From the NCBI GenBank assembly GCA_900555375.1, contig USLC01000015.1, forward strand, positions 1-9,600: a stretch of DNA of 9,600 nt. Direction: 5' to 3'. Shown here piece by piece: positions 1-7,013 of the stretch. Under the pieces are notes generated by a model. The model saw only the letters and a list, made by a program, of their open reading frames with translations. It did not search any database and was not told the origin of the DNA. Position 1 is the stretch's first letter, and every line of letters begins with the position of its first letter. Both the position numbers and the translations under genes were made by a program. Source of the DNA: an uncultured Eubacteriales bacterium (GTDB lineage Bacteria; Bacillota; Clostridia; Monoglobales; Monoglobaceae).

Positions 1-59
1 TCCTTTCTTGGAGATGATGGCATAACCGCCGCAGTTTTATACTGTTTTCAGTCTTGCCG

Positions 60-85
60 AGCGTTGGAATCATCAACGCTTTTTT
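60..85 (+). terminator. Rho-independent terminator, plus strand
   Basis: AGCGTTG (60-66) pairs perfectly with CAACGCT (74-80) around a 7-base loop, and a run of six T (80-85) follows on the plus strand. There is no T run on the minus-strand side, so it acts on plus-strand transcription. A plus-strand gene probably ends at or before the left edge of the window; one frame closes with TAA at 23-25. That gene would converge on the SLH-protein gene. Its identity cannot be seen. Confidence 0.7.
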
Positions 86-203
86 ATTATACAACAAAAT
101 TCCAGAAATTTCAATAAAATATTCAATTTGTAAGATAAATGTAACTTTTGCCCTCTTGCCGCGCCCCAATATCTGACGGGGAGATATAGCATAATAACAG
201 AGT

Positions 204-235
204 CCCTTGGGTTTTGCGCAAGCAAAACCCAAGGG
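204..235 (-). terminator. Long hairpin just after the SLH-protein gene; probable terminator
   Basis: A perfect 14-bp stem, CCCTTGGGTTTTGC (204-217) with GCAAAACCCAAGGG (222-235), has a GCAA loop. It starts 8 bases after the stop codon of the 529-aa gene. On the minus strand the tail is only moderately U-rich; the plus-strand tail is U-richer. It may work in both directions between this gene and the convergent gene inferred to the left. Confidence 0.6.
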
Positions 236-243
236 CTTTATCT

Positions 244-1833
244 TTATTTTGCAGAATGCAATCTGTATATAACCGTTGCAACCTCTGCGCGTGTGGCATT
301 GCTTTGCGGAGCAAAGTTATTGTCCGCATCGCCTGTCATATATCCCGCTGCGCGAACAGCCGAAACATATTCTGCCGCCCAGTCCGATATATCGGCGCTG
401 TCTGCAAACGCATCGATGCTTGCCGCGCTTAAGTTAAACGCACGTGAGAGAATCGCCGCCATCTGCTCGCGCGTTATATTATCGTCCGGGGCAAAGCTGT
501 CTTCCGAAACACCGCCGACGATACCCTTTGCCGCCAAGGCGCCTATATATCCTGCCGCCCAATGACCGGCAACATCCGTAAACTTTTTGCCCTCCGTCTC
601 ATTGCTGTCAAGCTTTAAGAATCTTGCCATAACAGCCGAAAACTCTGCACGGGTAATGCTTGCGTCGGGCTTAAACGTTCCGTCCTCATATCCGTTCATA
701 AGCGCATTGTCATATACATACTTCACGTTTGCTTCTGCCCAATGTCCGCCCAAATCCGATGGATATTTAACGCTTGGCTGTGTCCCCGGGGTAACGGGCG
801 TAATTGTGCCCGAGTTATTGCCGCCGCTGTTGTTATTGTTATTGTTGTTGTTACCGCCTGTGTTACCGCCTGTGTTACCGCCTGTGTTACCGCCCGTGTT
901 TCCGCCGTCATCGGGGTCGGTCGGTTCTGTCGGGTCGGTCGGCTCAACAACTGCGTCCTTTTCAAGAATGTTAAAGCTTCTGCTTGCCGAAGTCTTGCCA
1001 TAAGTCAGCGTCAGAGTATATGAACCCACAGGGTACTTCGCCTCGTCAAGGTCAAAGCTTACGCTGTATAAACCGTTTTTGATTTCGGCATTTTTTTCTT
1101 CAACAACCGCGCCGTCTTTTTGAATAGAAGCCGTAAGCGGCTCTGCGCTGTCGCCCGAGATAGAGGTATCTGCTTCTATATTTAAAACTCCATTTTGTTT
1201 TTGATCCGGAACATTAAGAACTACATAAGGAGGAACTATTGTTGCTGTTGCATCCTCTGTTTCAATGTTAACTTTTGTTTCTGTATTTTTAACATTTATC
1301 TTCGGGTCGGTAATTTTAAATGCGGCATATGCCGAATTTTTAATTTCTGCATCTGCCTTTACCCGAAATGCTATTTGAAACAAATGTCCCGATGTGTATA
1401 TATCATTGTTTTCACTTACACCCGCATACAAAACGGACAGCTTATTGCCTGTACTGTTCAGTGATATCAAAAGCGAATCTTCTGCACCTATTTCACCATA
1501 GCGAAAATATGAAGAGCCTCTTGGTGCCTCTCCACCCTCCTGTCTTTCAATAGGCTGGAGAGTATTCGGATCTATAATCTCAAGATACTCCGGGTCAAAT
1601 GTTATTCCGTAAGACATAACCTGTATTCCGTCTGCTTCTGTTATTTCATCTATTGAAAAATCAATGGTAGAGTTTATACGTAAAACCTGTCCGGGTTCAA
1701 CCGATTTGTTAAATAAGTAAAGTCCTAACTTTGCATTTAATTCCGAATCCGCAAAAACAGATACCGAACCAAAACTTAAAAGCACCATTACTGCCGCAAT
1801 AAACGCGGACATAATTTTTGAAGTTTTATTCAT
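244..1833 (-). CDS. Secreted SLH-anchored protein with N-terminal cohesin-like domain (candidate anchoring scaffoldin)
   Basis: A 529-aa exported protein likely to be held in the cell wall. Seen in sequence: a signal peptide with probable cleavage after VFA (residue 28); a cohesin-like beta sandwich at about 30-195, with the VEPGQVLRINSTI strand, the YGITFDPEYLEII segment and a late IAFRV strand; an Ig-like beta region at about 200-293; a Pro/Thr then Gly-Gly-Asn-Thr and poly-Asn linker at about 295-358; and three SLH repeats at about 359-408, 416-466 and 475-525. The SLH motifs read ITRAEF, ITREQM and ATRAEV, so two keep the TRAE motif linked to binding of pyruvylated wall polymer in this family. 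The start has AGGAG nine bases upstream. The gene follows a strong terminator and a repeat cluster, and no convincing sigma-A promoter is visible between. Inference: it displays a cohesin on the wall to capture dockerin proteins. The cohesin call is weaker than the SLH call. Confidence 0.85.
   Translation of the reverse strand: MNKTSKIMSAFIAAVMVLLSFGSVSVFADSELNAKLGLYLFNKSVEPGQVLRINSTIDFSIDEITEADGIQVMSYGITFDPEYLEIIDPNTLQPIERQEGGEAPRGSSYFRYGEIGAEDSLLISLNSTGNKLSVLYAGVSENNDIYTSGHLFQIAFRVKADAEIKNSAYAAFKITDPKINVKNTETKVNIETEDATATIVPPYVVLNVPDQKQNGVLNIEADTSISGDSAEPLTASIQKDGAVVEEKNAEIKNGLYSVSFDLDEAKYPVGSYTLTLTYGKTSASRSFNILEKDAVVEPTDPTEPTDPDDGGNTGGNTGGNTGGNTGGNNNNNNNNSGGNNSGTITPVTPGTQPSVKYPSDLGGHWAEANVKYVYDNALMNGYEDGTFKPDASITRAEFSAVMARFLKLDSNETEGKKFTDVAGHWAAGYIGALAAKGIVGGVSEDSFAPDDNITREQMAAILSRAFNLSAASIDAFADSADISDWAAEYVSAVRAAGYMTGDADNNFAPQSNATRAEVATVIYRLHSAK
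829..906 (-). repeat. 12-bp tandem repeat and AAY run coding the Gly/Asn/Thr linker
   Basis: ACCGCCTGTGTT repeats four times at 853-900 (the last copy has one change) and a partial copy follows. On the coding strand this gives a Gly-Gly-Asn-Thr repeat. Next to it, about 829-852, is a GTT/ATT run that codes consecutive Asn. The period is a multiple of three, so gains and losses of units keep the frame. It forms the flexible spacer between the cohesin-like and SLH parts. Confidence 0.9.
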
Positions 1834-1875
1834 ATGTCATATCTCCTAAAGTATTTTTATTTTATATTTCCCCAT

Positions 1876-1933
1876 TTGCCCCCCTTGCCTAAAGGGGGGT
1901 GGCAAGGGCGAAGCACTTGTCGGGGGGATATTT
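1876..1933 (-). repeat. Modular hairpin repeat R1
   Basis: Inverted copy of the dispersed repeat. On the plus strand CCCCCCTT and AAGGGGGG form the core stem around GCCTA, the reverse complement of the TAGGC loop in the forward copies. The second hairpin is CAAGGGC-GAA-GCACTTG with one mismatch. It ends in a CGGGGGGATATTT boundary shared with R6. Confidence 0.85.
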
Positions 1934-1978
1934 GTAAATTCATATGCAGAATCCCCACTTTTTAAATCCTTCAGACGA

Positions 1979-2030
1979 ATCCCTCCACCGCTAAAGCGGT
2001 CCCCCTCCCTTTAGGCAAGGGAGGCTTATT
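1979..2030 (+). repeat. Modular hairpin repeat R2
   Basis: Forward copy. It opens with ATCCCTCC, then the variable hairpin ACCGCT-AA-AGCGGT, then the core stem CCTCCCTT with AAGGGAGG around loop TAGGC, and ends GCTTATTT. It lies 45 bases from R1 in the opposite orientation, so the two form one large inverted repeat. Confidence 0.88.
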
Positions 2031-2035
2031 TGGTC

Positions 2036-2061
2036 GCCCCCATTGTCTAAAAGAGGGGGGA
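2036..2061 (-). repeat. Degenerate partial repeat R3
   Basis: GCCCCC, then ATTGTCTAAAAG, then AGGGGGGA resembles the R1/R6 core (CCCCCCTT-GCCTA-AAGGGGGG) with several substitutions and no second hairpin. It sits between R2 and the terminator of the 944-aa gene and looks like a decayed inverted core. Confidence 0.5.
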
Positions 2062-2074
2062 ATACTGCCGGGTT

Positions 2075-2107
2075 AAAAAAAGGTGCGGCGGTATGCCGCA
2101 CCTTTTT
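2075..2107 (-). terminator. Strong Rho-independent terminator after the 944-aa gene
   Basis: GGTGCGGC (2082-2089) pairs perfectly with GCCGCACC (2095-2102) around a 5-base loop. On the minus strand the stem is followed by seven U (2081-2075); on the plus strand by five, so it may be bidirectional. It lies 17 bases after the stop of the 944-aa gene and marks the end of the 6353-2124 transcript. Confidence 0.92.
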
Positions 2108-2123
2108 AAAATGCCATAATTAA

Positions 2124-4958
2124 TTATTTAGAAGCACAATTTCCATTCATTATAGCAAATGAATACCATCCGGGGATTTCGCCATCTTTAATCGAATTGA
2201 TTATATCCTGTAAATCCGTTTCATTAGTTGTGAAGTCACCGTTAAGGTCACCTGCATAAATTCCCGAGAAACCATATGCCGCTGTGGGGATTCCGTTAAG
2301 AGTCTCACTTGCATTTACTACCTTCTTAATCATAGTAAAGTCAAAGATATCATACTCATTATCACTGCTCGGCGATACCATTTCTTCTTGATTTGCCGCT
2401 ATTGTGAACTTGTAACTTCTTTGTGCACTCTTTCCTGAATTTGTATGCGTTGTCTTAACCGTTACAATGTATGTTCCGTCAGTGTTGAACACATATTCTT
2501 TATCAGCTGCCGAATCATCTACTGCTGTAAGTGTAAAATCTGTGTCCTCTTTGGTTGCTGTAACTTCATTTGTATAACCGTCATTAGCAGCATTAACCTT
2601 TATAGCAACATATGCAAAAGTACCGTTTGAATAACCAAAATCTTTAATTTTGCTATTTTCAGATTCTTCGTTATTATAGAATGCCATATTCTTATAAGTT
2701 AAGTCTGCGCCAACCTTTACAGATATATCGCTCGGCTCTTGAATAGTAGTCAACTTAACTTCAACTGCGTTAGCTATCGTAACATTGCCTGCCTCATCCT
2801 CAGCCAATACATAATAGAATCCGTCTTTCGTAGCAGTATATTCTCCTGTATAAGTTTTAGCATTGGGCGCCTGAGTGTCTGCAGCAACAAGGTCTTTAAA
2901 GCTGTCGGCTGTCGGATTCTCAATCGCTGTCGCTGAATGATATACCTTTACTGTGATGTTAGAATGTTCATCTTCTGCATTAATAGCAATCGGAATACCT
3001 CCAGGAGTTTCTGTTTGCGCAACTGCAGTAAGAGTTTTAGGAGCCTCAGCATCTACTTTTATCGTTATTTTGCCGATTATATCCGATACATTGCCTGCCT
3101 TATCCTTTGCTCTGAAGTACATATCGCCTGCTCTAGAATTGTCTATTGTTATCTTAGCATCTGCAACTGCCGTCCACTGCTCTGTATCAGCCCCTGTCGG
3201 TGCCGCTGCATCAATATCTACAATGGTATATTCAACACTAGCTAAAGTTCCGTCTATTGTCTTTTCGCCAACTTTATCAGACGCAAAATTCACATTAATT
3301 TCTTTGGTTTTTGCATAATCATTCATACTTAAGTCTCCAAAACTTGTATCATCAATAACAGGCTTTGTCTTATCATAGAAGATATCTGTTCCCGGAACCA
3401 ATGTGCCGACAATCTGATAAACTTTTTGTGAATCATTTCCTATAGCTGCAACAACTATATAGTTAACGCCGTCTTCAGTAACACTTACTGCCTTATTTGT
3501 AGCATTCTCATCAGTTATGCCATCAAACAAAGCTTTCATTGCAGCTTGGTCGCCATAAATTGCATCATCTGTAACTTTAACCCATTTATATGTTACCTTA
3601 TTAGCATCCGCAGGTACAACCTCAATATTATACGGCGTAGCATTTTTCCAACTCTTATCAGTCAACTCTGTAATTGTAGCGAACTTTTCAGGTACGATAA
3701 CTGCACTTACCTTCGCAACGCTGATAATTGAATCGGTGTTATCGTATGTTATTACGCCACCCTCTTTCAAAGTAATCTGCTGATTGCTGATTGTAATATC
3801 GGTTGCGCCGATAGCCGCGTTCTCTTTAACACTAAAGGTAAGAGTAAGAAAGTCTGCGTTGTTTGTAAGGCTTACACCTGTTTCATCTGTTCCGTATGCA
3901 ACGCTCTTTACTACGCCGACTTCTGTCTTATCTGTATACTTAACATTTGTATCTGCATTTTCATCAAGGGTTAAAACATTTGTATCATATGCGAGGTCAA
4001 ATGAAACCATACCTGTTTTGTTATCACCAATTTCGCTAATTTTTACAGGTACAGATACTTTTGCGCTACCTTTATTTAAATATCCGCCATCATTGTGCCT
4101 AAAGTTATCCAGACCTATAACAGCCCTTATAACTGTTGTGGCAACACGGAAAGTAAATGTTTTATTCGCCTCTCCAGTAGCAAACTTAACCGTTACTGTA
4201 TATTCGCCATCCTCAATAATTGTAGCAGTAGCTGTCTTATTGTCGGCAACATCAACATTAGTTGCATCTGTTGCACCTGTTTTAAGATACGATACACTTT
4301 CAATGTTAGTACCTGTTACTGTAAAGGGTACGCCGCCTTCTTTTGTATAAAGACTACTGGGTGTAAATCCTTTTCCATCTACATCTATTGTAGCTGTATT
4401 AAGCTTATACGTGTAAGATGTTGTTCTATCGGCAAAAATGCTACCTGTTGTTGCTGAAGCCTCATCAGCAACCGTAAACTTTGAAGCATACGGAGATGTT
4501 AAGCTTTTAAATTCTGTTGTTGTAGAATCCGCTACAGAACTGTTGTATTTTACTGTAACCGGAATATTTTCTACTATAACTGTACCATCTGTTGTTATAG
4601 TAGTTGCATTTGAGCTAGACTCAGCTTTATATATACGAATATACTTCTTGCCTGTATCTTTTCTTGTCATTACAGAATATCCTGCTCCTGCTACTATTTC
4701 ATATACATCACTATTATAGTCAATGTTAATTGTGTAGCCGTCAATACTTACTGCGTTTGATTCTGCAGTTGCTTTAACTGTCAAATTAAATGTGTCACCG
4801 GGGTGAACATCGATTGTTCCGTCAGGTAAGGAAGTTGTATAAGATAATGTAATTGTCTCACTTGACGGAGTAATGCTGTCTGCCGAAACTGAGACCGGCA
4901 GAGCCAACGTTGTGATGATTAATGCCATTGCAAGCATTAAACTTAAAAATTTTCTCAT
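2124..4958 (-). CDS. Secreted multi-domain protein: two cohesin-like regions, Ig-like regions, C-terminal dockerin-like module (candidate adaptor scaffoldin)
   Basis: A 944-aa exported protein. The signal peptide is probably cut after VSA (residue 26). Cohesin-like region 1 is about 36-185 (HPGDTFNLTVKA, GYTINIDYNSDVYEIV). An Ig-like stretch is at about 200-275. Cohesin-like region 2 is about 285-420 (AKVSVPVKI, GMVSFDLAYDTNVLTL, LTLTFSV). Ig-like or related beta regions run about 425-855, with the typical RAKDKAGNVSD (617-626) and AEDEAGNVT (719-727) strands. The dockerin-like end, about 866-930, has a canonical calcium loop from D904 (DLNGDF) to D915 and the following DLQDIINSI helix. The preceding half (YDIFDFTMIKKVV) has a helix but no DxNxD loop. 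AAAGGAGA precedes the ATG. The gene lies 51 bp after the 447-aa gene with no terminator between, so they are probably cotranscribed. Inference: carrying both module types would let it bridge an anchor and clients. No catalytic domain is visible. It could instead be an adhesin. Confidence 0.82.
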   Translation of the reverse strand: MRKFLSLMLAMALIITTLALPVSVSADSITPSSETITLSYTTSLPDGTIDVHPGDTFNLTVKATAESNAVSIDGYTINIDYNSDVYEIVAGAGYSVMTRKDTGKKYIRIYKAESSSNATTITTDGTVIVENIPVTVKYNSSVADSTTTEFKSLTSPYASKFTVADEASATTGSIFADRTTSYTYKLNTATIDVDGKGFTPSSLYTKEGGVPFTVTGTNIESVSYLKTGATDATNVDVADNKTATATIIEDGEYTVTVKFATGEANKTFTFRVATTVIRAVIGLDNFRHNDGGYLNKGSAKVSVPVKISEIGDNKTGMVSFDLAYDTNVLTLDENADTNVKYTDKTEVGVVKSVAYGTDETGVSLTNNADFLTLTFSVKENAAIGATDITISNQQITLKEGGVITYDNTDSIISVAKVSAVIVPEKFATITELTDKSWKNATPYNIEVVPADANKVTYKWVKVTDDAIYGDQAAMKALFDGITDENATNKAVSVTEDGVNYIVVAAIGNDSQKVYQIVGTLVPGTDIFYDKTKPVIDDTSFGDLSMNDYAKTKEINVNFASDKVGEKTIDGTLASVEYTIVDIDAAAPTGADTEQWTAVADAKITIDNSRAGDMYFRAKDKAGNVSDIIGKITIKVDAEAPKTLTAVAQTETPGGIPIAINAEDEHSNITVKVYHSATAIENPTADSFKDLVAADTQAPNAKTYTGEYTATKDGFYYVLAEDEAGNVTIANAVEVKLTTIQEPSDISVKVGADLTYKNMAFYNNEESENSKIKDFGYSNGTFAYVAIKVNAANDGYTNEVTATKEDTDFTLTAVDDSAADKEYVFNTDGTYIVTVKTTHTNSGKSAQRSYKFTIAANQEEMVSPSSDNEYDIFDFTMIKKVVNASETLNGIPTAAYGFSGIYAGDLNGDFTTNETDLQDIINSIKDGEIPGWYSFAIMNGNCASK

Positions 4959-5009
4959 AAAATAATCTCCTTTAGATTTGTGTATATTTTTTAATTATTT
5001 TCTTTTTGA

Positions 5010-6353
5010 TTAATTTCCGCTGTTAGTTGCACTACTTCTTGCTGCCGCAAAGGCGGACGGAACATAGTATGTCTCGCTTGAGTCTATCAAAAGCTTAAAC
5101 ATACGATACTCGGCAAGGGTTACGTTTCCGTCAAGGTTAATATCAACCGCGCCCTTTGGAACATTTGCTATATTGCCTCTGCCAAGCGCGAGATTTAAAA
5201 TCTCTGCCGCAGCCGCAGTATAATCATGACTGCCAATAGCTTCAAAACTTGTATCATCATCAAATGCGTCACTTCCGTCAGCTGCTGCAATCATATCGAT
5301 ATTACCGAAGGAAATGCTGTCCTCATTTGTGCCTGTTGCAAACAGATAAACTGTCTTTGTATTGCTTACTCCGTTACCCAAGTCCGCCTTAAGCTGAACC
5401 TTTGCACCGAATTTACCTTCTTTAAGTGTAAGCTTTCCGCCGCTTATCTCCGCATTTGACTTTGTATCCTCAATTGTGTAGCTGATGGTATAACCCTCAG
5501 AATTTCCAGCTGTTGTTACCTTTTCAGGCAATGTTAATTCTCCTGCACCCTTTGCAGAAATACCACCAATAGCATCGTCAAGACCGGTTTGTGCATTGTT
5601 CTTATCCTCATCACTCGGACCTGTCGGAGTTTTTGCAGTAACAGTCACGTTTTGTGCAGCTACTTGCTTATATCCCTCAACCTTATCAACCGAAACAGAA
5701 TATGTTCCTGCGGTTGCAAAGGTCAGTATATAAGTGCCGTCTTTTGCTTCAGATTCTACAGCATTTACAACTGTACTATCATCACTTTTTGTCGCTTTAA
5801 CTGTCGCACCTGCAATCTTTGTTTCACCACTTGCAAGTGTAACGGTTATGCTTCCGCCTGCTTCTACTGTCGCATTTGAAAGAGTCATCGTCATATCCGC
5901 ATCTTCTTCTGCAACGGTATAGCTGAATGTATCAGCCGTTGAAACATCTGTGCCGCCTGCTTTAGCGGTAAATGTTCCCGTGCCCAATCCTGTCCTCGGA
6001 CGGAAAGTGATTGTAGCCGTACCCGCATTGTTATCTATCGTTGTTGTCTGCTGGTCTACATACTGAATTGTTGTGTTATCAAGCGTTGTTCCGTCTCCTT
6101 TATATGACAAAAATGTTATGTCCCCCGCCGAAAGCGTTGCGCCGCTGTCCGGGCTAAGCTTTACCGTTACCTGAAGCAGCTGTTCAGGCGTAAGTGATAC
6201 GGAACTTTTATCAGCTGCTGTTCCTGCATCGCTTGCGTTGTTTAACACCTTTATAGATTCAATTGAGACCGTGTTTGCAAATGCCGATATCATACTGCAA
6301 GACATTGCCGCGGCAAGTGCAACAGAAAGAATTTTTTTACCACAATTCTTCAT
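5010..6353 (-). CDS. Secreted Ig-like protein with C-terminal dockerin-like module
   Basis: A 447-aa exported protein. I place the start at the ATG at 6353. An in-frame GTG nine bases upstream is part of the GGGGTGA ribosome binding site (6365-6359) and is an unlikely start. The signal peptide is probably cut after AFA (residue 26). Ig-like beta regions cover about 28-150 and 150-240. A third beta domain at about 255-345 (LTLPEKVTT, EISGGKLTLKEG, VQLKADLGNG) resembles the atrophied bacterial Ig type. The dockerin-like end, about 373-425, has a calcium loop DINLDG (404-409) running to E415 with helix EYRMFKLLI. Its first half (HDYTAAAAEILNLALGR) has a helix but no loop. The tail is Ala/Ser-rich. 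It is the first gene of a probable two-gene transcript with the 944-aa gene. Inference: a structural or binding client of a cohesin; no enzyme domain is seen. Confidence 0.82.
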   Translation of the reverse strand: MKNCGKKILSVALAAAMSCSMISAFANTVSIESIKVLNNASDAGTAADKSSVSLTPEQLLQVTVKLSPDSGATLSAGDITFLSYKGDGTTLDNTTIQYVDQQTTTIDNNAGTATITFRPRTGLGTGTFTAKAGGTDVSTADTFSYTVAEEDADMTMTLSNATVEAGGSITVTLASGETKIAGATVKATKSDDSTVVNAVESEAKDGTYILTFATAGTYSVSVDKVEGYKQVAAQNVTVTAKTPTGPSDEDKNNAQTGLDDAIGGISAKGAGELTLPEKVTTAGNSEGYTISYTIEDTKSNAEISGGKLTLKEGKFGAKVQLKADLGNGVSNTKTVYLFATGTNEDSISFGNIDMIAAADGSDAFDDDTSFEAIGSHDYTAAAAEILNLALGRGNIANVPKGAVDINLDGNVTLAEYRMFKLLIDSSETYYVPSAFAAARSSATNSGN

Positions 6354-6358
6354 TTTTT

Positions 6359-6365
6359 TCACCCC
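6359..6365 (-). promoter_or_regulatory. Ribosome binding site that fixes the start of the 447-aa gene
   Basis: GGGGTGA on the minus strand matches the GGAGGTGA anti-16S complement at six of eight places and lies five bases before the ATG at 6353. The overlapping GTG (6362-6360) is therefore better read as Shine-Dalgarno sequence than as a start codon. Confidence 0.65.
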
Positions 6366-6437
6366 ATTTTTTAGTTTAGATTTTTGGTTTTATATATAAA
6401 TTTTTAATTATTTTTAGTTTTTTGCCTCTCTGATTAT

Positions 6438-6484
6438 ATCCCTCCACCGCTAAAGCGGTCCCCCTCCCTTTAGGCAAGGGAGGC
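6438..6484 (+). repeat. Modular hairpin repeat R4a
   Basis: Almost identical to R2: ATCCCTCC, hairpin ACCGCT-AA-AGCGGT, then the core stem CCTCCCTT with AAGGGAGG around TAGGC. It differs at the 3' end, where it runs straight into R4b instead of ending TTATTT. It lies upstream of the 447-aa gene; the boundary GATATAATC gives a TATAAT on the minus strand, but no matching -35 is present. Confidence 0.88.
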
Positions 6485-6529
6485 ATTGCCACAGGCAACC
6501 ATCGTCCCTTTAGGCAAGGGAGGCTTATT
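6485..6529 (+). repeat. Modular hairpin repeat R4b
   Basis: A second unit in tandem with R4a. It carries another second hairpin, TTGCC-ACA-GGCAA, the spacer CCATCG, then the core TCCCTTTAGGCAAGGGAGG and GCTTATT. Its right end supplies the TAA stop codon (6528-6530) of the DUF559 gene, so gene and repeat abut with no gap. The same hairpin and spacer occur in R7. Confidence 0.85.
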
Positions 6530-6827
6530 ATGTGAATTTTTTTACAATCATATCAATATACAAACAAACACCGTCAAAGTTTTTATTAACTTCGATATTG
6601 GGTATTCTTATAACTGTTAAATCCCTCTTTTCTATTCTTTGTGTTCTTATTTTATCTTTTACCACCGCGTTCTCTTCATAATGCTGAGAACCGTCAAGCT
6701 CGATTATCAATCTTGCTTTGTGGCAATAAAAATCTGCTATATAAGTATCAATTACCTTTTGCCTTAAAAATCTAATCGGATAATCTTTTAGAAAGTCATA
6801 CCATAAACGCTTTTCTTCTTTTGTCAT
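6528..6827 (-). CDS. DUF559 endonuclease-like protein, N-terminus lost by an upstream frameshift
   Basis: A 99-aa reading frame with the core of the DUF559 family (PF04480), a group with a restriction-endonuclease-like fold distantly related to very-short-patch repair nucleases. Visible motifs: MTKEEKRLWYDFL, YPIRFLRQKVID, YIADFYC (with the expected acidic residue), IIELDGSQHYE (E, D and H of the putative active site) and the C-terminal LTVIRIPN strand. Family members usually begin about 20 residues earlier with a NLTENARxLRRNM segment. Here that segment is encoded just upstream, but the start codon with the good ribosome binding site (ATG 6885) is in another frame. Translation might restart at 6827, where only a weak GAGAAG is present. 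The gene is tightly enclosed by hairpin repeats R4b and R5, and unrelated to the surface-protein genes around it. Whether it is still active, and on which substrate, cannot be told. Confidence 0.8.
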   Translation of the reverse strand: MTKEEKRLWYDFLKDYPIRFLRQKVIDTYIADFYCHKARLIIELDGSQHYEENAVVKDKIRTQRIEKRDLTVIRIPNIEVNKNFDGVCLYIDMIVKKFT

Positions 6828-6885
6828 ATTTCTTCTCAGATACCGTGCGTTTTCTGTTAGAATTTTTGTTATGCTTTCTTTGCAT
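6828..6885 (-). pseudogene. Out-of-frame N-terminal segment of the DUF559 gene
   Basis: AAAGGAAGG lies five bases before an ATG at 6885, which reads MQRKHNKN and then leaves the family sequence and stops after 29 codons. The frame of the downstream gene reads LTENARYLRRNM over the same DNA, which is the usual family N-terminus. Removing one T in AAAAATTCTAACAG (around 6861) joins the two into one frame with no other change. This is a one-base insertion, either a true mutation or a sequence error. Confidence 0.75.
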
Positions 6886-6922
6886 TCCGACCTTCCTTTA
6901 TATCATTTTCTTATTGTGTTAT

Positions 6923-6986
6923 ATTCCTCCACCGTTATCCCCCTGTCAGCTTTGCTGACTTCCCCCTCCTTTAGGCAAAAGGGGCA
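6923..6986 (+). repeat. Modular hairpin repeat R5
   Basis: Forward, diverged copy that starts ATTCCTCCACCG. The second hairpin is GTCAGC-TTT-GCTGAC, different from all other copies, and the core is CCCCTCCTTTAGGC followed by AAAAGGGGCA. It begins 37 bases upstream of the DUF559 ATG at 6885 and so may hold its promoter; a TATAAC lies on its edge without a clear -35. Confidence 0.8.
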
Positions 6987-7013
6987 ATGGGCGAGGGCAA
7001 TTTCCCCTAATAT

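Noticed and set aside
1..60. GGAGATGATGGCATAACC near the left edge recalls the start of crcB-type fluoride riboswitches.
   Set aside because: The closing TCCTCC arm and the later GCTGATG...CCTAC segment are absent, and no fluoride exporter gene follows on the plus strand. At most a degraded remnant.
742..1003. Reading frames on both strands opposite the Gly/Asn linker, rich in Val/Thr/Ala or Leu/Pro.
   Set aside because: They are products of the tandem repeat in other frames, without ribosome binding sites and overlapping a well-supported gene.
1876..2061. The repeat cluster as a CRISPR array.
   Set aside because: Units are hairpin-rich, differ in orientation and type, and have no regular spacers; no cas gene is present.
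6431..6440. TATAAT (minus strand) at the edge of R4a as a promoter for the 447-aa gene.
   Set aside because: No -35 element stands at 16-18 bases upstream; the position there lies inside the repeat hairpin.
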